DNA of 36,104 nt, taken from assembly GCA_002309575.1 (NCBI GenBank), contig DBXP01000016.1:26334-62437 (forward strand). Direction: 5' to 3'. The notes below the pieces were generated by a model. That model was not told the origin of the DNA. It worked only from the letters and a program-made list of their open reading frames with translations, and did no database searches. Positions within the stretch are counted from its first letter, which is position 1; the number at the start of each line of letters is the position of its first letter. A program made the position numbers and the translations under genes. Positions 19,101-25,723 of this stretch are shown piece after piece. The DNA is from a bacterium UBP6_UBA1209. GTDB taxonomy: Bacteria; UBP6; UBA1177.

Positions 19101-20029
19101 GAAAAAGTAATTTCAGTTCGCGGCAGAAGAGTAAGAAAACTGAGGTCTGCCTTTCCGTCATCAGCCTTTTTTTCACCCTCTTTCCGCTCTTTTTTCTGCT
19201 TCTCGGCAAAGAGACGAGGCAAAAATGTATCGATATTTTCAGTATCGAAATCGAGATAAAACTCTCCGCCGAGGTCGATCTTGAAAAATTCGGCCACCTT
19301 GGAAAGATCTACATCCAGTCTGCCGTTAAGCTTTCCTGAATCTATCTTTTCTGCGTTAAGAGAGAGACCTTTTTTTGTGTTGAACGCCAGCGAATTGACC
19401 TGATATTTTGTGTCGTGCGCCATGAAACCGAACTTGAAGTCAAAGCTGAACTCTTCATCCAGTGACGGGTGGACCAAAGTTATATCAGGTATCGAAAGCA
19501 GATAGTTTTTATCGCCATTAAAGGAGAGACCGCTTACTTTGACGGAGCTCTTTTCATCAACTTTAAGGTTGAGGTTCAAATTCTCTATATCCAGCTCCTC
19601 AAGCGGGAAAAAGGGCCATTTCGAAGGGATCTTGAAGAGCATCTTGGAAGCCGCGTCTTCATCAGCAGGAGCCTTCTCTGCCGGCATTGCGCCGAGATCG
19701 AGCTCCACGAAGCTGTTTTTGAGGATCAGTGAATGCAAGACCCAGTGATTTTTGAAGATACCGCCGAACTTCTGACCTATACTCAGAGAAAAATAGCCGC
19801 TTTGGACATTCACGACCTCGCGTCCCGCGCCCTCCGGCTTGTAGCTGAATTTTAAATTTTCGATCGAAAGGTTGCCGTCCCAATCGATCGAAATATCGTC
19901 AAAATCGTAAAAAATGCCCAAAGGTTCAAGCATATTGAGCGTAATTGGATAGAGGATCTTGCTTGCAAGGAAAAATAGTGCCGAAATAAGCACAAAAATA
20001 GATGTCAAAAAATAAATCTTCCTTTTCAC
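16136..20029 (-). CDS. tamB: TamB-like translocation/assembly module protein (DUF490)
   Basis: Large AsmA/TamB-type protein thought to bridge inner and outer membranes, assisting outer-membrane protein assembly or phospholipid transport. From the GTG at 20029 it has 1297 residues. A signal-anchor helix (FLTSIFVLISALFFLASKIL) occupies about residues 6-26, followed by long amphipathic beta repeats. The conserved C-terminal domain contains ISRGNITFENDG, LDFQGSS, VTGYPLEDDLDIRFDS, LQSLLLWG and a final strand ending LDFIVE. GTG was chosen because the reading frame further upstream enters the tRNA-Gly gene, whose CCA end is only 13 bases away. The ribosome site is modest (AGG). No tamA is present nearby. 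Confidence 0.9.
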   Translation of the reverse strand: MKRKIYFLTSIFVLISALFFLASKILYPITLNMLEPLGIFYDFDDISIDWDGNLSIENLKFSYKPEGAGREVVNVQSGYFSLSIGQKFGGIFKNHWVLHSLILKNSFVELDLGAMPAEKAPADEDAASKMLFKIPSKWPFFPLEELDIENLNLNLKVDEKSSVKVSGLSFNGDKNYLLSIPDITLVHPSLDEEFSFDFKFGFMAHDTKYQVNSLAFNTKKGLSLNAEKIDSGKLNGRLDVDLSKVAEFFKIDLGGEFYLDFDTENIDTFLPRLFAEKQKKERKEGEKKADDGKADLSFLTLLPRTEITFSVSNLKFDDFRPWDMHAHIRTTPTRVLIERFNFFHKDKVSISLDGIFPFSERKVSGNIKLYDFDFDNCLRRMGTSGLVNMIITGDIKYVFTIDNLLARTWEKLVVTEFDVMNKKILDLPRPRYDVTGQTDIGPNGVDLNSADVVTKNEASHIKIRGAHFGFADTMKFHFPIVKGSWIDLEDVKMIAGFEVKGKGPIEVLLTSFYKNPVVTSDLDATGCHFAGFNAEKCHLGINMEDFFMTFDLKEICQRSISSKNSQITIDFDDPDMAVTFKINKAEGNLKDSGAVFGVDTGSLFGHVFLDASGKFTNGLASLRGELRIKDFVKRNFETNETLKLLDSIELKLSDKDSKELMAEAAALYGRNSIKLNATISKSDFDTNLKLWFDQFYPEDLDFLPQEVTFGKPDLDIALTGVLSHPNVTGKLKIPSIKAYDIKFGNLSVGAEYEGESQLLTADGSLGKTVKFDMSMKDFDAENLLFNMKVKNFVHRISDIYIKVSANGSVKNKKINIDVPDLKFQKDFIFVQNVKPFNIFGDIDNLKIREETHFDGEFLHFSVAGGLYDFSPDLALKGIFFFRNMRILEEYRQNSLSGRLIFDLSIIDSDIKGHVDVMDVDYVLDEPRIVFKNFNGSLVIDNNIWKISELKGRAGDGMVVVKGGGLIPLENASVNISAVNLTGKLDWIGDFATTANVDFIVLNRDQYSLSGDVELKNIVCDQPLSLDNDFIKTISKLGKGKANADIQKSMPIDFNLKVHGQNNLRVRTNLVDADLFLDLFLTGNARKPNLDGVILIKNGKVAYKQNDFAISRGNITFENDGINPYLDFQGSSSIITKVQDNQKDFKVTMTVTGYPLEDDLDIRFDSVPQLDDAQLQSLLLWGNIGDNFSGDLAIAAVTDIIGLTSEVRKNFNFSRFELTPKYSEIDDKTVLKIIAEKEIYKNFFLLLESNPSEAMDHIIDLKYRAKNLEAVLEWKNKDLLETNFGGIGFDLKLDFIVE

Positions 20030-20042
20030 TTGAACCTGTAAT

Positions 20043-20118
20043 TGGAGCGGGCGACGGGACTCGGACCCGCGACATCCGGCTTGGGAAGCCGACACTCTAC
20101 CAACTGAGTTACGCCCGC
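20043..20118 (-). tRNA. glyU: tRNA-Gly (anticodon CCC)
   Basis: The 76-nt gene includes an encoded CCA. On the minus strand the acceptor strands GCGGGCG and CGCCCGC pair perfectly. The D arm reads AACTCAGTTGGTAGAGT, the anticodon stem is TCGGC/GCCGG with loop TTCCCAA giving anticodon CCC for GGG codons, and the T arm holds GGTCCGAGTCC. The discriminator base is T, as in many tRNA-Gly genes. It has a near-consensus promoter upstream and no terminator before tamB. Confidence 0.96.
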
Positions 20119-20130
20119 AAAGAGTATGGT

Positions 20131-20159
20131 TTTATACAATTTCTCTATCTTCATGTCAA
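20131..20159 (-). promoter_or_regulatory. Near-consensus promoter of tRNA-Gly (and probably tamB)
   Basis: On the minus strand a perfect -35 TTGACA (20154-20159), a 17-base spacer and a -10 TATAAA (20131-20136) are followed 12 bases later by the tRNA-Gly 5' end. It lies in the 55-base gap after gpmI. With no terminator after the tRNA, readthrough into tamB is likely. Confidence 0.8.
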
Positions 20160-20173
20160 CAATAAAAACTCAT

Positions 20174-21703
20174 TTATTCAAAGAGTTCCTTTCCGCTCAT
20201 CTCTTTCGGAACCGGGAGTTCCATTATTTTGAGGATCGTCGGCGCTATATCAGCCAGAACGCCGTTTTTGAGAGTCACCTTTCTATCATAGTTGTAGACT
20301 GCAAACGGGACAGGATTCGTCGTGTGGGCTGTATGCGGAGCATGAGTCTCCTCGTTGAACATCTGCTCGCTGTTGCCGTGGTCGGCAGTAAGGACCATGA
20401 CACGCCCCTCCTCCTCGACCTTTTTCATTATCCTTCCGACACACTCGTCAACCGCCTCGATCGCCTTGACCGCGGCCTCCATCACACCTGTGTGACCGAC
20501 CATGTCAGGATTTGCGAAATTGAGGATGACAAGATCGAACTTCTCGATATTTTCAAGAAGCCGGTCAGTGACCTCACAGGCGCTCATCTCAGGCTTCAGA
20601 TCGTAGGTCTGGACCTTCGGTGAGGGAACAAGTATCCTCTCCTCGCCGTCAAAAACAGTCTCTTTGCCGCCGTTGAAAAAGAACGTTACATGGGCGTACT
20701 TTTCGGTTTCGGCGATCCTGAGCTGGGTTTTTCCTGCGTTTGATACGACCTCTCCGAGAATGTTTTTAAGCTCTTCGTGCTCGAAGAGGACCTTGAACGG
20801 GAAGTCTGCGCGATAGCGTGTCATCGTAGCATAAGCAACTAAATTTACACGTTTTTTTCTTTCGAATCCTGTAAAGTCGTCGAAGTTGACAGCCATCGAG
20901 ATTTCACGGGCCCTGTCAGCTCTGAAGTTAAAGAAGACGACAGCGTCACCGTCAGAAACCAGCCCTTTCGGCTCGCCCTTTTCGTCGAGGATCACCGTAG
21001 GAAGGACAAATTCATCGGTTTCGCCGCGGGAATAGGCCTGCTCGACCGCATCTCTGCCGCATTTTGCAGTCAGCCCGATGCCGGAAATCAGAGCGTCGTA
21101 CGCCTTTTCGACCCTCTCCCACCGGTTGTCGCGGTCCATTGCATAAAACCTTCCGGTGACAGTGCCTATAGTGCCGATCTTTTCGCTCTCTAGCTTATCT
21201 TCGAGCTCGCCGACATACTCCAGAGCGCTCTTGGGCGGAGTGTCCCTGCCGTCGAGGAAGCAGTGGAGAGTGACCTTGAGTCCAGCCCTTTTGCCGAAAT
21301 CAAGCAGAGCCTTTATATGATCCATCGAACTGTGAACGCCGCCAGGAGAGACGAGCCCCATCAGATGGAGCCTTCCGCCGCTCTTTTTGAGTTTCTCCGC
21401 GACTTCAAGCAAAACTTCGTTCCTGAAGAAATCACCGTCGTCGATCGACTTGTCGATCTTTGTAAGATCCTGATAGACGATCCTGCCTGCTCCGATGTTT
21501 GTATGACCGACCTCGCTGTTTCCCATCTGCCCCTTCGGCAGACCTACATCGAGCCCGCTCGCGCTGAGCTGGCAGCTCGGTGAATTTGCCAGCAGCCTGT
21601 CGATATTCGGAGTTTTTGCAGTTTTTACAGCATTGAAATCCTTTGAATCACGAATTCCGAAACCGTCGAGAATCGTCAGTATCACACGTTTTCCACTACT
21701 CAT
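20174..21703 (-). CDS. gpmI: 2,3-bisphosphoglycerate-independent phosphoglycerate mutase
   Basis: Interconverts 3- and 2-phosphoglycerate in glycolysis and gluconeogenesis using two metal ions and a phosphoserine intermediate. From the ATG at 21703 it has 509 residues, the family length. Visible are ILDGFG at the start (metal-ligand Asp13), GQMGNSEVGHTNIGAGR with the catalytic Ser63, HCFLDGRDTPP, GRFYAMDRDNRW, FFNFRADRARE, NFANPDMVGHTG and VLTADHGNSE. An AGGAG lies 11 bases before the ATG. An in-frame TTG at 21727, overlapping the spoIID-domain gene stop, lies upstream of that ribosome site and is disfavoured. The gene follows the SpoIID-domain gene with a 20-base gap. Confidence 0.97.
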   Translation of the reverse strand: MSSGKRVILTILDGFGIRDSKDFNAVKTAKTPNIDRLLANSPSCQLSASGLDVGLPKGQMGNSEVGHTNIGAGRIVYQDLTKIDKSIDDGDFFRNEVLLEVAEKLKKSGGRLHLMGLVSPGGVHSSMDHIKALLDFGKRAGLKVTLHCFLDGRDTPPKSALEYVGELEDKLESEKIGTIGTVTGRFYAMDRDNRWERVEKAYDALISGIGLTAKCGRDAVEQAYSRGETDEFVLPTVILDEKGEPKGLVSDGDAVVFFNFRADRAREISMAVNFDDFTGFERKKRVNLVAYATMTRYRADFPFKVLFEHEELKNILGEVVSNAGKTQLRIAETEKYAHVTFFFNGGKETVFDGEERILVPSPKVQTYDLKPEMSACEVTDRLLENIEKFDLVILNFANPDMVGHTGVMEAAVKAIEAVDECVGRIMKKVEEEGRVMVLTADHGNSEQMFNEETHAPHTAHTTNPVPFAVYNYDRKVTLKNGVLADIAPTILKIMELPVPKEMSGKELFE

Positions 21704-21723
21704 AAGTTTAACATCTCCTATAA

Positions 21724-23256
21724 TCAATAAAGCTTAATAATCTCAACACCCGGGTAGTATCTTTTCAAAATGTAATCGAATTTTTTCCCTTTTTTTCCGA
21801 GCGAAACAGCCCCCATCTGGCTCATTCCGACTCCGTGGCCCCAACCCATTCCTTCAAAAACCCAGCCCTCTTCGGTTCTAGTCGATATAAAGGCGGAGCT
21901 GAACATATTATTCAACAATTTTCTAATGTTGAGTTCGCCGTACATAACAAATGACGAACTTTTGCCGATAAATTCGGCCTTATAGATCCTGCCGGAGACG
22001 CCTCTTGCCAGAGCCTTTATCTCCGTCAGCGTTCCGATCTTTTTGTAGCTGTTTACCAAAGAGTCGATCTCTTCCTGCGGAATAACGACTCTCCACCTGT
22101 GACGTTTGTTCATCGGAAGGTTGTCCTCGCCGTAATCCGTCTCCAGAAATTTTTTCAAGTCCCGCTCTTTGGAAAGATCGAGCTTCAAAGGCTTTTCGCC
22201 GTCCCATACACCCGAAAGATAGGGTTTTTCGGCGGTAAACCAGACGTTCCTGACATCCTCGGTCCTGCCGCCTGCACTCGAGCAGTAGGGCGCACGGGCC
22301 ACCTGGTTGCCGTTGTGCGTTATCACCATTCCGGCTGTCTGCGCTACAGCCTCCTTGAACTTATCCTGGATCCTGCCGTTCCAGATGATCTTCTGGCAGT
22401 GGACCTCGCTGCAGATGTGCCACGGTTCGTTAAGGTGACGCTTGCCAAGCTGCATGAAGATATCGGTTCTGGCTGCAATTGCCTGAGCTTTCAGTGTTTC
22501 AAGAGGAGCCGAGAGAAACATCTCGCCGGGCAGGATCCGCTCGATCAGGCTGTCGACCGCCGCATCGACCGACAAATCGACCCTCTCTCCCTCTGAAACA
22601 GTCAGAAAATAGTGCCCCTTAGGAAAGCTCACACCGGCTGCGCTCAATCCGTTTTCAGGGTAAACCTCCAGCAAATCAGAGCAGTTATATTTCTTATCGT
22701 TATCGACAGTCACCTCTATCTCAGAGTGCGAAACCGACTGCATGACCTGAAACGAGGTTATCGGCTTGTCGGGATAGAGCTCCCGCAGAGTTTTGAGTTT
22801 TGATTCAGCCTCCTGATCAGCGAAAAGCCGCTTCAAGGCGATAAAATACTCCCTGTTGTCAACTGTCGATTTGTTGATCGAAAAAAGAGCGCCGCGGACA
22901 TAAAGCTCGACCTCCTCGCCAAGCGACTTTTTCCATTTTTCGGCCGTTTTTGAGTAGTCACGCTGCTCATTTAGCGAAAGCTCCTGAAGAATGATCTTCT
23001 GCCTGACCTCTGCCGGTGAAAAACTCTTCGGCTTCACCATTATGCTCTTGGCCTCGATGCTTCTGCCGTTGCAGTCGAATGACGAAACATTTTCAAAGAC
23101 GACACCGGAAGCGTAGCTGGCGATGTGTGCCCGGATATACGGGATCCCGCCGTGAAAACTGAAAGATGCGTTATGGAGGAACTCAAACTCCCCGTTCGCC
23201 TCAGCGATCAGCGCCAACGGCAGAAAAAGCAACAAAATCAGAATGTTACGTTTCAA
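21724..23256 (-). CDS. SpoIID/LytB-domain protein (probable peptidoglycan lytic transglycosylase)
   Basis: A 510-residue exported protein with an N-terminal signal sequence (about residues 1-20). The C-terminal half is a SpoIID domain: ILPGEMFLSAPLETLKAQAIAART near residue 240, in which the Glu corresponds to the catalytic residue of Bacillus SpoIID. YCSSAGGRTEDV and the family hallmark GWGHGVGMSQMGA near the C-terminus follow. SpoIID cleaves glycan strands at denuded peptidoglycan during sporulation, but homologues are common in non-sporulating diderms, where they are linked to septal or envelope remodelling. The N-terminal ~200 residues are not recognised. It ends 14 bases... upstream of gpmI's leader and starts 14 bases after mazG. 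Confidence 0.9.
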   Translation of the reverse strand: MKRNILILLLFLPLALIAEANGEFEFLHNASFSFHGGIPYIRAHIASYASGVVFENVSSFDCNGRSIEAKSIMVKPKSFSPAEVRQKIILQELSLNEQRDYSKTAEKWKKSLGEEVELYVRGALFSINKSTVDNREYFIALKRLFADQEAESKLKTLRELYPDKPITSFQVMQSVSHSEIEVTVDNDKKYNCSDLLEVYPENGLSAAGVSFPKGHYFLTVSEGERVDLSVDAAVDSLIERILPGEMFLSAPLETLKAQAIAARTDIFMQLGKRHLNEPWHICSEVHCQKIIWNGRIQDKFKEAVAQTAGMVITHNGNQVARAPYCSSAGGRTEDVRNVWFTAEKPYLSGVWDGEKPLKLDLSKERDLKKFLETDYGEDNLPMNKRHRWRVVIPQEEIDSLVNSYKKIGTLTEIKALARGVSGRIYKAEFIGKSSSFVMYGELNIRKLLNNMFSSAFISTRTEEGWVFEGMGWGHGVGMSQMGAVSLGKKGKKFDYILKRYYPGVEIIKLY

Positions 23257-23270
23257 GTCATACTCCAGGG

Positions 23271-24068
23271 CTACTGCTTTTCCTTAACGATCGACTTTGC
23301 CATCTGCCAGAGCTCCTCGAGCTCGTCAATGTTCTTCTGACCGTCGGTGCAGGTCGGATCAAGATCTTCCATCGTGTCGAAACGCGCCTTGAATTTGGCA
23401 CAGCAGCGCTTCAATGCACCTTCGCTGTCGATCCCGAGTTTTCTGCCGAGGTTGATCACTACAAAAAGAAGGTCCCCGAGCTCCTCCTCCATGTTGTCGC
23501 GGTCATCTTTTTCGATCGCTTCGGAAAGCTCGCGGCGCTCCTCGTCGACCTTGTCCAGCAGACCGCCGACCTCTGTCCAGTCGAAACCGACACTTGCAGC
23601 TCTCGACGAATACCTCTGGGCAATCAGTGTTGCCGGCATAGACTTCGGAATCCCGTCAAGAAGGTGCTTTCTCGCCTCTTTGTTCTTCTTGATAAGGCTC
23701 CACTTCTTCAAGACCTCTGCACTATCAGCAGCCTTTTCGTCGCCGAAAACATGCGGGTGGCGCGTTATCAGCTTTGAGGTTATAGCCTTGGCGACATCCT
23801 CGAATTCAAAAATCTTCTCTTCGGATGCGATCTGAGAAACAAAGACGACCTGCAGAAGAAGGTCTCCCAGCTCCTTTTTGAGCTCGGCGACTGTCTGTTC
23901 ATCATCCCTTTTCAGTTCGTCGATAGCCTCGACCGTCTCAAACGCCTCCTCGATTATATACGGTTTAAGCGATTCGATCGTCTGCTCTTTGTCCCAGGGA
24001 CAGCCGTTTTCGCCCCTGAGCGTCCTCATCACATCGAGAAGTTTTGCTATCTCTTCGGTTTTATTCAT
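23271..24068 (-). CDS. mazG: Nucleoside triphosphate pyrophosphohydrolase MazG
   Basis: Hydrolyses (d)NTPs to monophosphates plus pyrophosphate, a house-cleaning activity also proposed to lower (p)ppGpp. From the ATG at 24068 it has 265 residues, enough for the two tandem MazG domains of the full-length enzyme. The first contains GENGCPWDKEQTIESL, IIEEAFETVEAI and ELKKELGDLLLQVVF; the second RAASVGFDWTEV and EEELGDLLFVVINL. These EExxE/ExxD helices hold the magnesium ions. GGAG lies six bases before the ATG. The start overlaps the upstream Nudix gene by eight bases, so two nucleotide-sanitising enzymes are translationally coupled. Confidence 0.96.
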   Translation of the reverse strand: MNKTEEIAKLLDVMRTLRGENGCPWDKEQTIESLKPYIIEEAFETVEAIDELKRDDEQTVAELKKELGDLLLQVVFVSQIASEEKIFEFEDVAKAITSKLITRHPHVFGDEKAADSAEVLKKWSLIKKNKEARKHLLDGIPKSMPATLIAQRYSSRAASVGFDWTEVGGLLDKVDEERRELSEAIEKDDRDNMEEELGDLLFVVINLGRKLGIDSEGALKRCCAKFKARFDTMEDLDPTCTDGQKNIDELEELWQMAKSIVKEKQ

Positions 24069-24513
24069 ATTTTTCTCCAAACAACTCATAAAAAGCCTTT
24101 ATGTAACAATCTCTTTTCAGCTCGTGGATCCTCTCTATGACCCTGCGTTTTTTGACCCACTCGAAGTTTACGAACTCGGAGGATCTCCGAAGGCTCCAGC
24201 CTGAATCGGCAATCTTGATGTGAAAATATATCTGCTCCTGCCCGTCGAACTTTCCTTTGCCGGATTTCCAGTTTACATTGCGTGGAAAGAGATATGAAAC
24301 TTTGGAAGAGCGGGCTACGATTTTTAAAAATTCGCCCGTTATCCCCGTCTCTTCGCGGACCTCGCGCAGTACCGCCTCTTCCGGGCTTTCGCCGTCGTCG
24401 ATCCCGCCCTGCGGAAGCTGCCACGCTCCGGCGATGTCGCTTCTCTCTCCTACCAGGATCAGACCTTCGCTGTTTTCAATAACGGCGGCTACATTTTGCC
24501 TGAATCTGTACAT
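24061..24513 (-). CDS. Nudix hydrolase, RppH-like
   Basis: A 150-residue Nudix protein with the full signature (G36-x5-E-x7-REVREETGI58). The flanks resemble RNA pyrophosphohydrolase RppH and diadenosine-polyphosphate hydrolases: MYRFRQNVAAVI at the start, AWQLPQGGID before the box, and GQEQIYFHIKI plus SSEFVNFEWV after it. RppH removes pyrophosphate from the 5' end of mRNAs to trigger decay. An Ap4A hydrolase or other role cannot be excluded from sequence alone. It lies one base after queD and overlaps mazG by eight bases. Confidence 0.88.
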   Translation of the reverse strand: MYRFRQNVAAVIENSEGLILVGERSDIAGAWQLPQGGIDDGESPEEAVLREVREETGITGEFLKIVARSSKVSYLFPRNVNWKSGKGKFDGQEQIYFHIKIADSGWSLRRSSEFVNFEWVKKRRVIERIHELKRDCYIKAFYELFGEKYE

Positions 24514-24514
24514 T

Positions 24515-24892
24515 TCAGACCTCGACTGTCGCGCAGGATTTATCGCTTTCCCATACCGAAACCCGCAGGACCCTCACCTCCTTGTCGATCCCGGAGATCT
24601 CTTTTTCCGCAGCTCTGAAGATAAAAAGCGCGATATTTTCGGCAGTCGGATTGACCGTTTTGAACTCTTCAAGCTCATTCAGATCCTTGTGGTCAAGATA
24701 GTCGGTGATTTTCTTCAAAACTTTGTCCAACACCTTGAAATCCATAACGAAACCGATCTCGTCAAGGTTCTCTCTCGTGACAAAAAGACGGACGCGCCAG
24801 TTGTGGCCGTGGATATTTTCACACTTTCCGCAGTAGTTTCTGAGGCGGTGCGCAGATGAGAACTGGACCTCGCGGTATACTGAAATCTTCAT
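24515..24892 (-). CDS. queD: 6-carboxytetrahydropterin synthase QueD (PTPS family)
   Basis: Makes 6-carboxy-5,6,7,8-tetrahydropterin from 7,8-dihydroneopterin triphosphate in the queuosine/7-deazaguanine pathway. The 125-residue protein has zinc ligands His15 (SSAHRL), His28 and His30 (IHGHNW), the catalytic Cys24 (CGKCENIHGH), the MDFKVL motif, LDHKDLNE and PTAENIA, the QueD-type pattern. No queC, queE or folE is nearby. The start overlaps the cyclophilin gene stop by four bases. A broader PTPS function is possible but the Cys24 context favours QueD. Confidence 0.93.
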   Translation of the reverse strand: MKISVYREVQFSSAHRLRNYCGKCENIHGHNWRVRLFVTRENLDEIGFVMDFKVLDKVLKKITDYLDHKDLNELEEFKTVNPTAENIALFIFRAAEKEISGIDKEVRVLRVSVWESDKSCATVEV

Positions 24893-25566
24893 TTTGCCTC
24901 CTTGACGGCGGGTGCCGGTTCAGAAATGACCGAAACCTTAAGGATCTTTACAGTTTCAACAGGAACATCGCGGAAGCCGTTCTTTTCGGTGACATTTTTT
25001 GCTCCGATCTTGTCTACGACTTCAAAACCTTCGATGACCTTTCCGAATACTGCGTAGCCGTTCGGCTCGTTGTTGAAGGGGACCGTATCCAGACGCTTCG
25101 TCTGCGCAAGAGTGATATAGAACTGGCTTGTCGCGCTGTGCGGATCCCTTGTTCTCGCCATTGCCAGAGCGTATTTATCGTGTGTCATCAGAGCCTCTTT
25201 CCTCACCTTGCCGGATTCATCCTTGACCTCTCTGACCGGAGTGATCTCGAACTGGATCGGAGGACGCGTCTCCTTCTGGACCATCGCTTCGTCAAAGCCG
25301 CCGCCCTGAATGACGAAATTTTTTACGACGCGGTGAAAAATCAGACCGTCGTAGAAACCGCTTTTTACATATTCGACAAAGTTTGCGACTGTTCTCGGCA
25401 TAGCGTTCCCGAAGAGCGCCAGCTGAATGTTTCCTTCGCTTGTTTCGAGCATGATTTTATGAGTGATTTCAAGTGGATCCGGTTTGTTATCACCAGACTT
25501 GCCAGAACATCCGCAAATAAACGAAAAAATCAAAAAGAGCGTAAAAGCTTTAAACAGACCTCTCAT
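24889..25566 (-). CDS. Peptidyl-prolyl cis-trans isomerase (cyclophilin), lipoprotein
   Basis: Catalyses proline isomerisation to aid protein folding, here apparently in the cell envelope. The 225-residue protein starts with a lipoprotein signal (FICGC, lipobox Cys20). The cyclophilin domain follows: MLETSEGNIQLALFG, MPRTVANFVEYV, GLIFHRVVKNFVIQGG (His-Arg and FVIQGG active-site motif), YALAMARTRDPHSATSQFYIT and YAVFGKVIEGFEVVDKI. A short Ala/Lys tail ends the protein. An AGGAGG lies just before the ATG. It heads the long minus-strand run and is divergent from pfk, with a matching extended -10 motif. Confidence 0.95.
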   Translation of the reverse strand: MRGLFKAFTLFLIFSFICGCSGKSGDNKPDPLEITHKIMLETSEGNIQLALFGNAMPRTVANFVEYVKSGFYDGLIFHRVVKNFVIQGGGFDEAMVQKETRPPIQFEITPVREVKDESGKVRKEALMTHDKYALAMARTRDPHSATSQFYITLAQTKRLDTVPFNNEPNGYAVFGKVIEGFEVVDKIGAKNVTEKNGFRDVPVETVKILKVSVISEPAPAVKEAK

Positions 25567-25597
25567 GTTACCTCCTGAATAAAAAAAAATCGGCTGT

Positions 25598-25606
25598 AAG
25601 ATAGCA
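25598..25606 (-). promoter_or_regulatory. Extended -10 promoter element of the cyclophilin gene
   Basis: TGCTATCTT on the minus strand fits an extended -10 (TGn then TATnnT) 32 bases upstream of the ATG; no good -35 is visible. It is a near mirror image of the element serving pfk at 25685-25693. Confidence 0.45.
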
Positions 25607-25684
25607 CAATCAAGCGCAAAAATATAATTTATTAAGGTAATGGAAAATCTTTTTTCTTTTCATCCTCGAAATTATATAAAAAAG

Positions 25685-25693
25685 TGCTATCAT
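25685..25693 (+). promoter_or_regulatory. Extended -10 promoter element of pfk
   Basis: TGCTATCAT on the plus strand fits an extended -10 and lies 31 bases upstream of the pfk ATG. The -35 region is weak. The shared core GTGCTATC recurs inverted at the divergent cyclophilin gene, which suggests common control. Confidence 0.45.
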
Positions 25694-25723
25694 CCCCCGT
25701 TTTTTCTTTTTTGGAGGATTAAA

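Noticed and set aside
18599..19339. Long open frame on the plus strand inside tamB
   Set aside because: It is antisense to a well-supported gene, has no ribosome site and encodes no recognisable motif; the tamB reading frame explains it. The same holds for plus-strand frames at 5893-6663, 14147-14938 and 29425-30279.
16136..20095. tamB starting at 20095, as the longest frame allows
   Set aside because: That start lies inside the tRNA-Gly gene and the first 22 residues would be translated tRNA sequence.
20161..20185. Possible terminator after gpmI
   Set aside because: AACTC/GAGTT followed by a short T run is only a five-pair stem overlapping the stop codon; too weak to call.
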